Counted from the first letter of the stretch, positions 1 through 11,745 are shown. The stretch is 64,000 nt of DNA from Tamarix chinensis (GCA_030549775.1 CM060175.1:107864422-107928421), one strand, 5' to 3'. The notes: generated by a model not told the origin, from the sequence alone. Numbers and translations: made by a program.

Positions 1-1290
1 TTCATGAGGTTTGTTAGCCACAAAAATTTTCCGATCAAAGAGTTAATAAGCAGCGAAGGAGGTTTGAGGAGTACGGAACATGTGATATTTGCCATGAATT
101 TGAGGAGAGTACCTTACACGTCCTATGAGATTGCTCGGTGATGAAGGAAATCTAGTGTCTTTTAGTGCTAGTGGAATTGGAGGATGAATTTTCTCCTGTT
201 CCCCAACTGTCTGGCTGTGGGCTAAGCATAGTTTTGTGTCGGGATACAACAAAAAAAGTGAGTTTGGACAACGATTTTTATGATATATAGGGCGACAAAA
301 CAGATTTTGTTGCCCTTTTTTTTAGGGCAATAAATTTTTATAATCGTTGCCCTTCTTTTCTTTAGGGTAATAAATTTTTATAATCGTTGTCCTTTGTTAT
401 AGTGGAAAAATCTTTGGGTAATGATATTATTTTTTGTTACATATAATGTAGTTTGTGCCACGATTTTATTTTTTTGTTGCCTATACTTTACTTTTGGGCT
501 ATGATTTAATTTTCTTGTCACCCATAATTTAGTGTTGGACAATAATATTATTTTTTTGTTGCCCATACTTTAGCAAATGGTTGCTGAAAATTTTAAATTC
601 GGCACTTTAGGGTGTATTTAATATGGGAAGTGCACTCATTTATATGTTCAAATGAAAACTTAAAATTTCAAGACTATGTTGAAATGTGTGTTTCTTCAAA
701 TTATATATGTTATTTTTTTTGTTAAACAAAGGGCGCGAAGCGCCCTGTAGGGGTCCACGGGTAGCGCCCCCGAAACCTAAACGAAAAATCAATTTCTGAT
801 AAGTAAGAAATCTTGTTGGTTATGATAATAAAGGCAACGAAATTAATCTCGTTGCACAAAAATAAGTTTGGGTAACGATTATATATTTTGTCGCCCATGG
901 TACTATTTTCCCTAGCACCCAAAATTTTTACCCCTACCGCTAGACTTCTGATTTCGCTCAAAATTATACACAAACAACACAGAAGAAAAACTTCCCTCTT
1001 TATTTCGTGAAACCCTAACCCTTATTTTCGCCCAACTCTGTTCTGCAACTTCTGGTGGTCTGGATAAATCCTTAATTTCCATCTTCATCATCTTCATTTC
1101 GTTTCATCTACTAATCTTCTACCATTTCTCCAACTTTATTAAAAAAAGTAGAAAATTCCCTAAATTTTCTTCTCTGGTTTGATAATTTTGCAGGTGCGGG
1201 ATTATTGAATAATATTAATCTTCCTCTTTGATTTTTTGGGTAGCAAATAGTGGTAAGTCTTATTTTTTGGGCTTATTGAACAGTATTAAT
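1..1290. repeat. AT-rich unclassified repeat region with degenerate short tandem repeats
   Basis: No convincing gene is visible. Between about 250 and 580 a loosely repeated unit of roughly 50-65 bases recurs, built around 'acgatttt', a T-run and 'ttgttgccc'. Similar arrays occur in the subterminal regions of CACTA and other DNA transposons, so this may be the end of such an element. At about 727-770 there is a short GC-rich palindromic patch (gggcgcgaagcgccc) followed by a tail ending in a C-run. Open frames here are short and lack recognisable domains. Family assignment is inference. Confidence 0.35.
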
Positions 1291-1512
1291 CTTCATCCAG
1301 ATGAGAGAGACCCCGGGGGCAGTAGATTTTGTTTGTGACTTGTTGGCGGCCGTGGTACTGGCACAATAGAAGATGACAGTTTGCTGACAGACTTTGTCCA
1401 CGACACGTGGTCAGTTGGATTCATAGCTTCACTGAGAGCGAGATTGACGCATGACAGACCCTTGTAGGCATTCAGAACCCTTTTGAGGACAAGATCGTGT
1501 ACTGTGTTAGGA

Positions 1513-1860
1513 TGGACAACACCACCTCATGGCCAAGTAAAAATCAACGAGGATGGTATGAGTAAAATGGAACTTGGGAGATGCAGTAGCGGGAGGAGTT
1601 ACTCAAATATCACCTAGGAGGGTGGATGTGAGGGTTCTCAGTGAACCTTGGCTCGGGTAAAATTTTGGAAGCTGAACTTTGGGGTGACCTTTATGTCGTT
1701 AATTTGGTTATCCGTGTTGTCTCGAAACATCACCCTCTTTGGCCAATTATCCAGGCTCGTTCAGCATTGTGGGGGCAAATTTGAATGGTGCGGTATTAGG
1801 CATGATTGTAGAGAGACCAAAGCAGTTGCAGAAAGATTGGCGCATCTCGATCGAACATAA
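1513..1860 (+). pseudogene. RNase H (RVT_3-type) domain remnant of a retroelement
   Basis: Joining frames gives pieces typical of the plant RNase H domain that sits at the end of non-LTR reverse transcriptases. They are a PPHGQVKINEDG-like start, then an AELWGDLY segment, then SKHHPLWPIIQ, and finally a RHDCRETKAVAERLAHL tail, matching the usual order VNVDGA, AELWG, HPL and RExNxVADxLA. The order and spacing are right, but at least two frame changes and one substitution in the DG(A) motif break it. Nothing upstream supplies a reverse transcriptase, so this is an isolated fragment. Its strand is opposite to the neighbouring copia element. It could instead be a domesticated RNase H-like gene that died, but the frame breaks argue against current function. 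Confidence 0.55.
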
Positions 1861-2064
1861 GGAAGCCTATGGTGTGTGTTTCATGGAATCCCCACCTCAA
1901 GAGCTAAGAGATATAGTGCTCCTTGATCTGGTAGGAGGTTGCTTCTACAGGGACATTTATTTATAATATCTTTTTCTCAGTGCTACATCTGTTGGATTAT
2001 CCCAATTCCCTTGTAAGCAAAACAAAAAAAAGAACAGATAAAAATTTGTGGCATTAATCGAAAG

Positions 2065-2260
2065 TGAAAGAGGATAATCCCTTGATTAATCTTCTCAGCA
2101 TACTTAGCTTATATACAAGAGTGTATAACCTGAAGTTAAGCAAAGAATCAGGAACGACTAAGCTATAATGAGGGAACTAATTAGCTATGATTAGGGGGAC
2201 TAAATATTTGCCTAACAAATATAACCATATACAAAGATAATATTCCCATATATTCTAACA
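2065..2260 (-). repeat. 3' LTR of copia element
   Basis: 196 bp, TG...CA, with a TATATAAG box in transcription sense (plus-strand positions about 2107-2120). It is nearly identical to 8307-8502, differing by three substitutions. The left 5-bp target copy GAAAG is at 2060-2064. Confidence 0.95.
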
Positions 2261-3096
2261 CACCCCCGCAGTCGTAGCGGGAGGCGGCTGAACGCTGAGA
2301 CTGTCCCTGAAATCTTCAAACAGAACCAACGGAAGACCCTTGGTAAAAATATCTGCAATTTGATGACGTGAAGGAATATGGAGGACACGAACTTGTCCTC
2401 GAGCAACTTGTTCTCGAACAAAGTGTATATCCATCTCAATGTACTTAGTGCATTGATGTTGAACAGGATTGCCAGCAAGATATATCTCACTAACATTATC
2501 ACAATATACCAAGGTGGCCTTCTGAATAGGACAATGAAGTTCTAATAATAGGTTTCGCAACCAACACGATTCAGAAACGACATTGGCAACCCCTAGATAT
2601 TCCGCTTTAGCACTGGAACGTGACAATGTAGGCTGTCGCTTAGCAGACCACGAGAGCAAGTTGTCCCCAAGAAACATGCAATAGCCGGTCGTAGAGCGTC
2701 TGGTATCTGTACAACCTCCCCAATCGGCATCGGAATAAGAAATGAGAGTAGAGGTAGATGAGGGATACAAGTGGAGACCATGATCAAGAGTACCCTGTAT
2801 GTAGCGCATAATGCGCTTGAGAGCATGCATATGTTCTACTTTCGGATCATGCATGAATAAGCAGACTTGTTGCACTGCATAAGTAATATCAGGTCTCGTG
2901 AAGGTGAGATACTGAAGAGCCCCTGCAAGGCGTCTATAAAGAGACAGATCCTCATATGGGGTGCTGGAAGTAGTACCAAGCTTCGGTTTCGTGTCAACCG
3001 GAGTGGGAGAGGGCTTACAAGAAGACATGCCTGCGCGCTCTATAATCTCTGCTGCATATTTCTTCTGAGACAGAAATAGACCCCCAGCATGACGAG
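2255..3096 (-). pseudogene. copia reverse transcriptase C-terminus and RNase H
   Basis: This continues the polyprotein beyond the nested insertion. HAGGLFLSQKKYAAEII directly completes the YFLGIAVTR end of the upstream piece. RNase H motifs are intact: YSDADWGGC, RRSTTGYCMFLG, YCDNVS and the ADIFTKGLP tail, ending about TTAGVC just before the LTR. Because the insertion plus its target duplication (1773 bp) is a multiple of three, the two halves remain in the same frame when the insertion is ignored. The apparent methionine start in flanking solo-LTR sequence is an artefact of the insertion. Confidence 0.9.
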
Positions 3097-4864
3097 TGAT
3101 GAGTTCATATTTTGACACATTTTATACCCTTATAATCTTAGTTTTTGGTAGTTTATTTAGCTAATATAAGGGAATAATTATTGTTTTATGCTTAAGTGGT
3201 AAAAATTGCATAAATTTTATTATTTGAGCTAAAATGATATAAATTAAGTAAAATTACAGTAAAATATTATTTATTAATATTTATTGACTTTTATTTTGCA
3301 AGTTTTATTTTTAAATAAAAGAAAAGTAAAAAAAAAAGATTTGGACCTTTGGACCAACGGCCGAAGGCCGAAGGCCCAAAGGACATGGAACGAAGCAGCA
3401 TCGTCAAACCAAACGAGGCCGCACGGGACGAAAAAAAAACTGAGGGTTGACGTGGCGGAGAAGTCAGCCGCACAAATCAAAAATAAATAGAGACAGTGTG
3501 CGGTCGAGAGAAAGAGGAGAGGGGCGCGGCAAAAGCAGAGCCTTCCGAGGCTCTGTGGGACGACAGAGAGAGCCTCAACAGGCTCGGCAAAAAGGAGAGA
3601 GCGAGAGACGAGAGCCTTTACGGCTCGGGCTAACCGCGGACGACGACGGAAGCTTCGGCGCACGGAATTCGAGGCGTGCAGCACAGCAGTACGTCAGTGT
3701 CAGCCGCCGGCCGAGAAAGAAGAAAAAGAAAAATAATTTGGCACGGAAATAAAGGCAAAGAAGGAAGAAAATAAGGAAGAAATTAATACCGGTAGAATTT
3801 ATTTCAGATAAAATTAATTTTTATCTGAATAAATTCTTGATCTTTAATTCAAAATTAATTCTGGTTATTTATTTCTCTTATTTTTAATTTATATTTTAGA
3901 TATATATTTCTGTGTAATTAATTCTTTAATTATGAGTGGCTGATTATTTATTGTTAGGGAATAATTTGAAACCCTGGATTATGATCTGAATTATAATTTT
4001 ATTTTCTTTGTTTCGTGAGATTGTTTCTTGACTCTATATTAATTGCTATCGTTTATATGTATAATTCTGTCAAGTATAGTTTATTTGGTGCATGCCTTGT
4101 TCTGGTACCTCATAAGTGACAATATGTAGGATTAATTGCTTGCTAGGTGGCCATCTAAATATACTAGAATTTATATGTATAAATTGCAGCTAGGTTAGAT
4201 AACAATTCACCTAATCGTTTTGTGATTCTAACCGAAGTGGTAAAACGTTTCGATACGTGTGGGTGAAGGAAAGGAAATACAGCTAGACATGCTTTTTGTA
4301 CTAGTTTGGGTACTTAGATTGACAGCCTTCCACTTACACTTAATGCATTAAATCTAGTTAAATATAGGAGCCGCTTGTTGCTGCTATACTGCTAGTATTT
4401 AATAGGGTTAATATTGGCGCTTTGTCGTGTTAATTTAATTAAGGGAAGTAATATAAGGTGTATAGACCTGCTTTTGGTGTGCAACTTGGTCGATCTCTTT
4501 CTCACGATTAAAAATTGACTTAGAAATAAATATTATATTTTTAACCTAATCTAGTGGTAGATTTTTATTTCCCTAACATATTTCTCATATCTGCGGTTTC
4601 CCATTATTTCCCATTATTTTCGTTATTAGTTTACTTTATTCTATTTAATCCTTTTATTATTTTATCATTATTTTTATAAACCCCCATTAGTATTTTTCTT
4701 ATTTATTTATTTGAGGTTATTTAGTGTTTTTATTTTATTTATAGTTTAAGCTAGTTAATTAGAGGTGAGCCCTCTCAATCCCCGGCTAGAACGATACCCT
4801 TATTTACCAGTGCTACAATTGACAACAAGAGGGTTTAAATTGCGTGCCGGCTACGGTCGCACCA
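3097..4864. mobile_element. Solo LTR nested in copia reverse transcriptase
   Basis: 1768 bp beginning TGATGAGTTC and ending CGCACCA, flanked by the 5-bp duplication ACGAG (3092-3096 and 4865-4869), with no coding internal region. This fits a solo LTR left by LTR-LTR recombination. A GC-rich purine block (about 3340-3720) is preceded by an AATAAATAGAG sequence (about 3481) that could be the promoter if transcription runs on the plus strand. The distal end resembles gypsy LTR ends ('acgataccct' then a GC-rich tail), but the family is unresolved. Open frames inside (3274-3752, both strands) have no recognised domain. Confidence 0.88.
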
Positions 4865-7800
4865 ACGAGTCACAGCTATACCTAGGAAGTAGCTCAAAGG
4901 CCCCAAGTCCTTCATAGCCAATTCTGAGCTAAGAAGAGTAATAATAGGCTGGCGAAGCTCGTCTGAGGAAGCAGTCAATATAATGTCATCCACATACAAC
5001 AAAATATAAGCCATAGTGGTACCTCGTCGATAGATGAAGAGTGAATGATCAGATGAATTGTGAGCAAACCCGAGGCGATGTACATAGTCAGTAAATCTTT
5101 TATACCAAGCTTGCGGGGCCTGTTTAAGCCCATATAGTGATTTCTTCAATAGACATACATGGTTAGGACGATCCGGGTCCCTAAATCCCATAAGCTTATG
5201 CATGTATACAGTCTCGTTGAGGTCCCCATGTAAGAACGCATTTTTGACGTCCAGTTGATGAATAGGCCATTCTTTAGATAGAGCTAAACTGAGAACCGTG
5301 CGGATAGTGGCCGGTTTGACCACCGGGCTAAAAGTCTCACCACAATCAATGCCCACCTGTTGAGTTTTGTCGTCACCTACAAGACGGGCCTTATGCCGCT
5401 CCAAAGAACCATCAGAATTTTCTTTATGAGCAAAAATCCACATTGACCTTATTACATTAACATTCGGAGGACGGGGCACCAACTCCCACGTCTTATTTTT
5501 AATAAGAGCATCATATTCATCATCCATAGCCTTTTTCCAATTCGGGTCACGAAGGGCAGACACTGGGTTATGGGGCAGCGGAGATATATGAACCAGAGTG
5601 TGGAGATTAAATGTTTTCTTGGGTTTAAAAATCCCGTGCTGGCTGCGAGTAACAGGTCTAGGTGGTGGGCTAGTAGAGATGTTATGAGTTGGGGTGAGCG
5701 GAGGAGGAGGTGAAGAGAAGGGCTCGAGTCTGAGCCTGAGGGCGAGGTGGATTGAGGAGTGGGCGGATCGGGAGCCTGTTTATGAGAGGAAGCATTGGAC
5801 ATTAATTGGTGGATTATATAAGGAGATGGGTCATTAGCAAAAACATCATACGAGTGAAGAGAAGGGGTATGAAGTCTAGCAAAAGGAAATTGGGCTTCAT
5901 CAAAGAGAACATGGCGACTTATAATGATTTTTCATGAGAATAAATCATAGCATTTGTAACCACGATGATGAGATGGGTAACCCAAAAATACACATGGGGT
6001 AGAACGAGGTTGGAGTTTGGTGATGGTAGGAGAAGGAAAAAGGGGATAGCATAAACACCCAAAAACCCGGAGATGTGAATAAGTGAGATCCTTTTGGTAT
6101 AGGATGCGGAGAGGAGAGTGATGGTCCAATAGCTTATTAGGAAGAATGTTAAGGAGGTAGGTAGCCATTTGCAAAGCATGGTGCCAAAATGAAGGGGGAA
6201 GGGAGGCGTGAGCAAGAATGGTGCGAAGAATGTTGTTAATAGTACGGATTTTTCACTCGGCTTTCCCATTTTGTGGAGATGTATGAGGGCAAGAGAAACG
6301 AAAGGATATACCATTAACTTGACAAAAGTCCCACAAAGGCCCATTCTTAAACTCGGTGCCGTTATCACATTGTATAGTTTTGATGTCCCGTTCAAATTGA
6401 GTGCGGATGAAAGTTCAAAAGTTAATAATGGTAGTCGAAGTGTGAGATTTATGGGACAAAGGGAATGCCCATAGAAATTTAGAATAATCATCCAATAGCA
6501 ACAAATAGTATTGGTGGCCCGAAGAACTCAAAACGGGGGATGTCCAAAGATCACAATGTAGAAGAGCAAATGGTATAGCAGAAGAAGATGTCGAAGAAAT
6601 AAATGACATTTTAATATGTTTCCCAAGCGGAAAAGAAGGACAAACATACGAAGAGTTTGTCTTATTACAATTGATGAATTTATTTTTCCTAAGAAAATCA
6701 AAAACAGGTGCTCCTGGATGACCTAAATGATTATACCATACAGAATGAGCTAAAGTAGCAAAAGGAGAAGAGGACTTGTCTTGGCTGAGTGAAGTAGTAA
6801 TTGGATAAAGCTCTCCCCGACTCTCACACCTCATTAGAGGCATCCTCGTCTGATAGTCCTTCACTGAAAACCCAAAAGGATCAAATTCAACAGATACAAA
6901 ATTATCAGTTGTAAATTTTCGAACAGACACTAAATTTTTAATAAGGTTAGGAGCATGAAGGACATTCGTTAAAGTAAATGGTGGATTAGGGGGAGCTAGG
7001 TGAGCGTGACTATAACCACGAATTGGAATAGACTGACCACTACCAACGGTAATACCAAGATTATTGCTCAAATTAAAATACGACGTGAGATTACCTGGTG
7101 CGGATGTCATGTGGGATGTAGCCCCGGTATCCATGTACCAATTTGCATCCGGAGGAGTAAGGCCAAGAGTGTGCATTGTAGCCTCAATGTTCGTTGGACT
7201 GGGTGCTGCTGCTGTGTAGGCCTGCTGAGGTCTGGGCCCAAGTATGCTGGGCTGGCGTGGCTGCGTATTGGGCCTGACCCAGGGAGACGATGGATATGGG
7301 CATGGCAGGATGTTCCACGGCATCCACTGCCAAGGCCACTGTTGACTTGCTGCTGGCCACGGGTTGTTGGTCTGTCCCGTTGGCTGTGGCTGACCACCGC
7401 CACCATGACCGCCACTGCCACGAGCACTGCCGCGACCTCCACCGCAACCTCCACCATGGTTTCTGCCCCCACTATTGTTTTGATTGTGGCGGTTTTTTCC
7501 CCTAGTATTGTGCCGGTTTTGTCGAGTGGAATCAGGGAGTGAAACATTATCCCCCTGTTCTCGAGCTACAAGGGCAGAGTTAGCGTCTCGAGAGACTTTC
7601 TTCGCGAGGCTCGATTCTTCCAGGATAAGCATGGAACGGGCTTGGTAGAAGGGAGGAACCGGGTCACTTTGGCGAATAAGAGTAGCGACGCCATTGTAAG
7701 CTTCAGTCAGACCTTGCACCATCTGAAGAACGAGGCGAGTGTTCGTGACGGGAGAGCTGACATTCTTCAATTGATCCGATAAGGTCTTGAGCCGTTGACA

Positions 7801-8226
7801 ATATGCTGAGGCATTAGGAAAATCCGCCATGTCGGTGTGAGAGAATTCATGCTCAAGGGTGACGGTGCGGGAGTGTTTGTTGTCCTGGAAGATATCACGC
7901 AGGCGATTCCAGGCCTCCATGGCCGTTGCGTCCGGTTCCAGAATGGTGTGGAGGAGGTCCTGAGAGATTGTGGCATAAATCCACTGTAACACCGTAGCAT
8001 CCAATGTAGACCACAAGTCCTGCTCTTCATCGGAGGGAAGTACCTGTTCGGTACCTTGCGCCGGAGGAATAATATGTTGGAGAACCCGGTGGAAACGAGC
8101 ATTGATTTTAAAGAGCTCTGCCCATGTCGCATATTGGACATTCTCTAGCTCCAGGGTGATGGGGATATGATTCTTAATATTAGAGAAAGCAAGGGCAGGG
8201 TGAAACGAAGACTTGGAGGCAGTCAT
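4835..8226 (-). pseudogene. copia gag-pol polyprotein, N-terminal through reverse transcriptase, with stops and a frameshift
   Basis: The first plausible ATG is at 8226 (MTASKSS...). The gag has a UBN2-like core and then a long Gly/Pro/Trp-rich stretch, and I see no CCHC zinc knuckle. Protease shows DTGAT. The integrase zinc-binding region has HLGHPG, but its Cys pair is degraded (VCPSFPLGK). The integrase core carries CDNGTEF and FGCLCYP. Three in-frame stops lie at 6415-6417, 6253-6255 and 5932-5934. The second is TGA where Arg is expected (GKAE*KIRT), as a CGA-to-TGA change would give. A frameshift lies between about 5720 and 5563. Reverse transcriptase follows with [18 protein letters not shown] and an intact YVDD. 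It breaks off at 4865 where a solo LTR is inserted. The polyprotein cannot be made from this copy. Confidence 0.9.
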
Positions 8227-8306
8227 GGTGGCTGACGGGAAGAAGAAGAAGAAGGGCGCGTGCGGAAGGAGAAGAAGGATCGGACGCCCGAGGGAAGCTG
8301 ATACCA

Positions 8307-8502
8307 TGAAAGAGGATAATCCCTTGATTAATCTTCTCAGCATACTTAGCTTATATACAAGAGTGTATAACCTGAAGTTAAGCTAAGAATTAGGAACGAC
8401 TAAGCTATAATGAGGGAACTAATTAGCTATGATTAGGGGGACTAAATATTTTCCTAACAAATATAACCATATACAAAGATAATATTCCCATATATTCTAA
8501 CA
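8307..8502 (-). repeat. 5' LTR of copia element
   Basis: 196 bp, TG...CA, the transcription-initiating copy for the minus-strand element. The primer-binding site TGGTATCAG lies directly inside it (8306 downwards). The right target copy GAAAG is at 8503-8507. Confidence 0.95.
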
Positions 8503-8777
8503 GAAAGAATAATGAATAAGTTACAAATAATTTGATTGCTGAATGGTGCTTAGATATGGTCTTTAACATCTTTAATGCGCACAATATTGTTCTTACCTTC
8601 ATACAATTAAATCTTTAGCAAAAAATGTAGAAAAGGACCACGATTACTTTGATTGAATATTTGTAAGTATAAAGTCTTAGAAAATTACGATAAAATAGTT
8701 TCTGCAACAATTTGGCAATCCTGCAAATCCATGAGCATGGTCGTCTGTGTACTGAATGCATCAAAGGTAAGGTCCAA
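8503..8777. other. 3' flank of the small host gene
   Basis: AT-rich sequence between the copia element and the stop of the minus-strand small gene. It probably holds that gene's 3' untranslated region and polyadenylation signals. No further coding sequence is evident. The copia insertion lies about 275 bp beyond the stop codon, in the same orientation as the gene. Confidence 0.4.
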
Positions 8778-8990
8778 CTAGTTCTTTCTCGCGGCGGTGG
8801 AGTTTGCAAATGATAAATATTCGAGGAACCAGCTGCTGCTTTTTTGAATCTTCTTCTTCACCTCGGGGTCACCTACTGATCTCTCACGCAGCATGCAGGC
8901 ATCACCGTCGCAGACGTAGTGCTTTTTTGAGCTATCACCTCCTGCTGGTTCAGAGAAGCAGCTGAAGACATGATTGAACAGCATAGCCAT
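8778..8990 (-). CDS. Small hypothetical protein, 70 aa
   Basis: Single-exon frame starting MAMLFNHVFSCFS at 8990 and ending with TAG at 8778-8780. The frame stays open a few codons upstream (TTG at 9002), but 8990 is the first ATG, followed by a second ATG two codons on. The N-terminus is hydrophobic with one Cys (residue 11). The centre has a KKHYVCDGDACMLRER segment with two Cys five residues apart, then a basic stretch (EVKKKIQK) and an aromatic tail (WFLEYLSF). I do not recognise a named family. The Cys-Asp-Gly-Asp-Ala-Cys pattern resembles short uncharacterised, stress-induced plant proteins (inference). Support for a real gene comes from balanced composition, a TATAAAA box 58 bp upstream and duplicated W-box elements further upstream. 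Function is unknown. Confidence 0.55.
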   Translation of the reverse strand: MAMLFNHVFSCFSEPAGGDSSKKHYVCDGDACMLRERSVGDPEVKKKIQKSSSWFLEYLSFANSTAARKN

Positions 8991-9047
8991 TGAAGTAATC
9001 AAAGCTCCTCTCTTCTTGTCTTACTCCTCTCCTCTGCTTGTTCGCTA

Positions 9048-9054
9048 TTTTATA
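9048..9054 (-). promoter_or_regulatory. TATA box of the small gene
   Basis: TATAAAA on the minus strand, 58 bp above the ATG at 8990, leaving room for a leader of about 25-30 bases that is purine-rich (GAGGAGAGGAG). A (TA)n microsatellite follows immediately upstream (about 9055-9075). Confidence 0.5.
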
Positions 9055-9090
9055 TGCTATATATATATATATATCTATAATAAGACACTT

Positions 9091-9435
9091 TGCGTAAGAT
9101 TTTTTTGACTTGAAAATTCTGAGGAGTAGTTGCTTGATGTTTTAATATAAAAGTCAAAACATGGGTTCTGCTTAGCTGCTATTATGCTATATATATGTAT
9201 ATGTATATAATAATGAAAAATTTTGATCGGAGGAGATTTAATATGATGATAAACATGGACTCACAAACATTCAAAATTTTAGGCTTGAATCTTTAATATT
9301 GTAATATTTTCAGTGTTGATTTATAATTATTTTTATGGATCAATTATTATAAATGAATTAAAATTTTGTGTAAGATTTTCTTTGACTTGAAAATTGTATA
9401 GAGTTAGCGTGACGATTTAATATAAAAGTCAAAAC
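9091..9435. promoter_or_regulatory. Duplicated ~70-bp promoter module with paired W-box cores
   Basis: Two related modules lie at about 9091-9160 and 9367-9435, upstream of the minus-strand gene at 8778-8990. Each contains 'taagatttt' then TTTGACTTG and, about 40 bp on, AAAGTCAAAAC. TTTGAC and GTCAAA are W-box cores (TTGAC) in opposite orientation, the sites bound by WRKY factors. The repeats share about 70 bases with scattered changes. Regulation by WRKY proteins is inference from known motifs. Confidence 0.4.
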
Positions 9436-10979
9436 AAGTGTGTTAAGTTTGCGTGCATTATTAGTATTCATTTATTATTCTTGACTTCTTTGATATAGAT
9501 GCGCAGCTGGTCGGCACGATTTAGCCCATGCAAAACTGGTCGGCTGTCGCAAACGACAATCCTAGATAGTCAGTCTATTCACACCCAAATTGAAAGAAAA
9601 AAAAGGTAAGAGACATATATATATATATGTATTTAAATGTCTTCGTTAGTGGGGTGCGGCTTCAAATTTGTACGTTTTGCAGACAAAGGGTAGGCGCGGC
9701 ACAAGAGCTTGATCATTCTCTCAGAAATCGCGAACAAGATATTCATGACTGATTGCCGCAATTTTAATGTGCTTGATCAATTAGTCAATAAATTGGGGCA
9801 CCGTACTTCCAGGTGTTTGAATACTAGCTCGATCGGGTATCAAATATTTTATGTTTAAATACTAATTTTTAAATAGTAGATATCTCCCATCTATATAGTA
9901 TTTCCCTCTTTCGTTTAGATTGTTAATGTTTTTTTTCATGTTCATTTGTAATTAGGAGTATTTATAGATGGAATATTCAATAATTTTTTTTTACTTATTT
10001 AAAAGATTATACACACATATATATATAGATTCGGATATCCGACACTTTGAATATCTAAATTTTTAGATAGGATAATAAATAATATGTCAGATATCTGAAA
10101 TTTTTGAGTGGACCACGATTGAAAAATATTAGATAAAAAATTATTCAATTAAAAAATAAAATATTGATCCAATTTGAATGTATATGATCTAATGATTTGA
10201 TTTGAGTATTAAATTACATTATATTCAATTAGTAATTTTAAATTTTGGATAATAACTAAATGTTTAATCAAAATGATAATTAACAAGTATAAAATTTACT
10301 TACAATAAACACTCATTTTAAATTACACACACATACACACATGCATCATTATGTAAAATAAAATTTAATGAAAAATAAATAGTATTTAAAGTGTATACGT
10401 ATATAATTTATCAAATTGGATATTATTTGTATTTACAGGATCGGATATAGAATTTATTTGATTTTTTATTTATCGAATTAGATATTTGATATTTAGATTA
10501 TATCGATTTGAATATTGGATTAGATCATCAGATATAGGATAATATGAACCATCCTATTTACCACCTTAGATATATGTTTTTTTTTTGGGTTTTTTTTAGC
10601 CACGTTTGGGAAGAGAGAAAAAGGAAATATTCATAATACGTACACTAATTAGGACTATTCATTTGTGCATCTCTTACCAAATGTTCGAAGAAGGCTCAAT
10701 AGACGGTAATGTAAGCCTTGCTGGCTACAATAGTGAGAGAAGGAAAGGGGAGGGTGATTCGATCTATAGTACGAAGAAGTTAGTACTTTAATCAACCGTT
10801 AGATTAACTTTTATGAGTAATCATCAACCATTGTTATTATTATATCTATACTATTACTATCTGATTCTTCAAATCGATCTCTATTAACCACTCCAATTAA
10901 TTTCATTTTGATGGACCATAACTCATCATTCATGATAAGATCTAATTAATCCAAATATAGGGCATAAGAATCACATCGC
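9436..10979. other. AT-rich intergenic region
   Basis: No gene seen. Contains short (TA)n and (CA)n tracts (about 9616-9630 and 10011-10026). Between about 10027 and 10550 'gatat' and 'ggatat' words recur, possibly an old non-autonomous transposon without clear termini. A frame at 10606-10791 has no domain and atypical composition, so I do not call it a gene. Confidence 0.3.
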
Positions 10980-11219
10980 TACTACAAAAATAAGATGCAA
11001 TAACCCTTTTTTTTTGGCGACACTTGGTGTTGTCACAGTAAATGTGTACAGTATGACGACATATTGTCGTCATTGAGATTTTGACGAATAGAAAAAAATT
11101 ATCGGTTAGTCGTTGTAATAGGTTTACTACTATGATAACCATCGCCATTATACTTATTTAATTTTATTAGAGAAATATTGCAAACATTTTAATTTTTTTT
11201 TTGAAAAATTGAAAAAAAG

Positions 11220-11690
11220 GTAATTATGTTAGGAATAACTTAATATAATTAAAAAAAAGTGTGTTGGGAAATATATTAATAAATTTAGAACAAATTAAAT
11301 GAGTAAAATTATGCTATTAATAAGTAAATAGAATTAAAAAAATAGATATGTAAAATAATGTTAGTAATAATTTAAGAAAATAAAAATAAACAACTCAGAT
11401 AAGTATGTTAGGAATAAGTGTATAGAATTAAAAACAAATCTCTTAGATAAGTATGGTAGGAATAATTTAATAGAATTTTAAAAAAAAGTTAAGTACATTG
11501 ATGTTAGTAATAAGTTACTAGAATATAGAAAAATAGGTAAGTAAAATTATGTTAGTAATAAGTTAATAGAATTAAAACATTAGATAATTATGCTATAAAT
11601 AAGTTACTAGAATTAATTTTTTATAAGTATGTTAATAATAAGGTAATTGAATTAAAAAAAACTTATAGTAATATAATTAGTAAAAATAGT
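11220..11690. repeat. Degenerate ~50-65 bp tandem repeat array
   Basis: About eight to ten imperfect copies of an AT-rich unit resembling 'aagtatgttagtaataag' plus 'ttaatagaattaaaa'. The array lies near the left end of the CACTA element, a usual place for subterminal repeats. No coding capacity. Confidence 0.6.
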
Positions 11691-11745
11691 AATTATAGGA
11701 GTAATAATATGTTTAAATATTTTAATTATCAAAATTAACTTAAAA

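Larger units (their letters stand above)
2065..8502 (-). mobile_element. Ty1/copia LTR retrotransposon (interrupted, decayed)
   Basis: Complete copia element read on the minus strand, bounded by two 196-bp LTRs (2065-2260 and 8307-8502) that start TG and end CA on either strand. It is flanked by a perfect 5-bp target duplication GAAAG (2060-2064 and 8503-8507). Next to the upstream LTR the minus strand reads TGGTATCAG, a primer-binding site for initiator methionine tRNA. Next to the downstream LTR lies a purine tract ending GCGGGGGTG. The domain order gag, protease, integrase, reverse transcriptase, RNase H is the copia order. The short LTR and UBN2-type gag suggest the Ale/Retrofit side of copia (inference). 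Without the nested insertion it would be about 4.7 kb. The two LTRs differ at three positions by eye, indicating a fairly recent insertion. Confidence 0.95.

Noticed and set aside
3274..3752. Overlapping Arg-rich frames on both strands
   Set aside because: They lie in the GC-rich promoter block of a solo LTR and have no domain. Open frames arise from composition.
7000..7542. 180-codon plus-strand frame with Trp/Thr/Cys-rich translation
   Set aside because: Antisense to the Gly-rich copia gag; no independent support.
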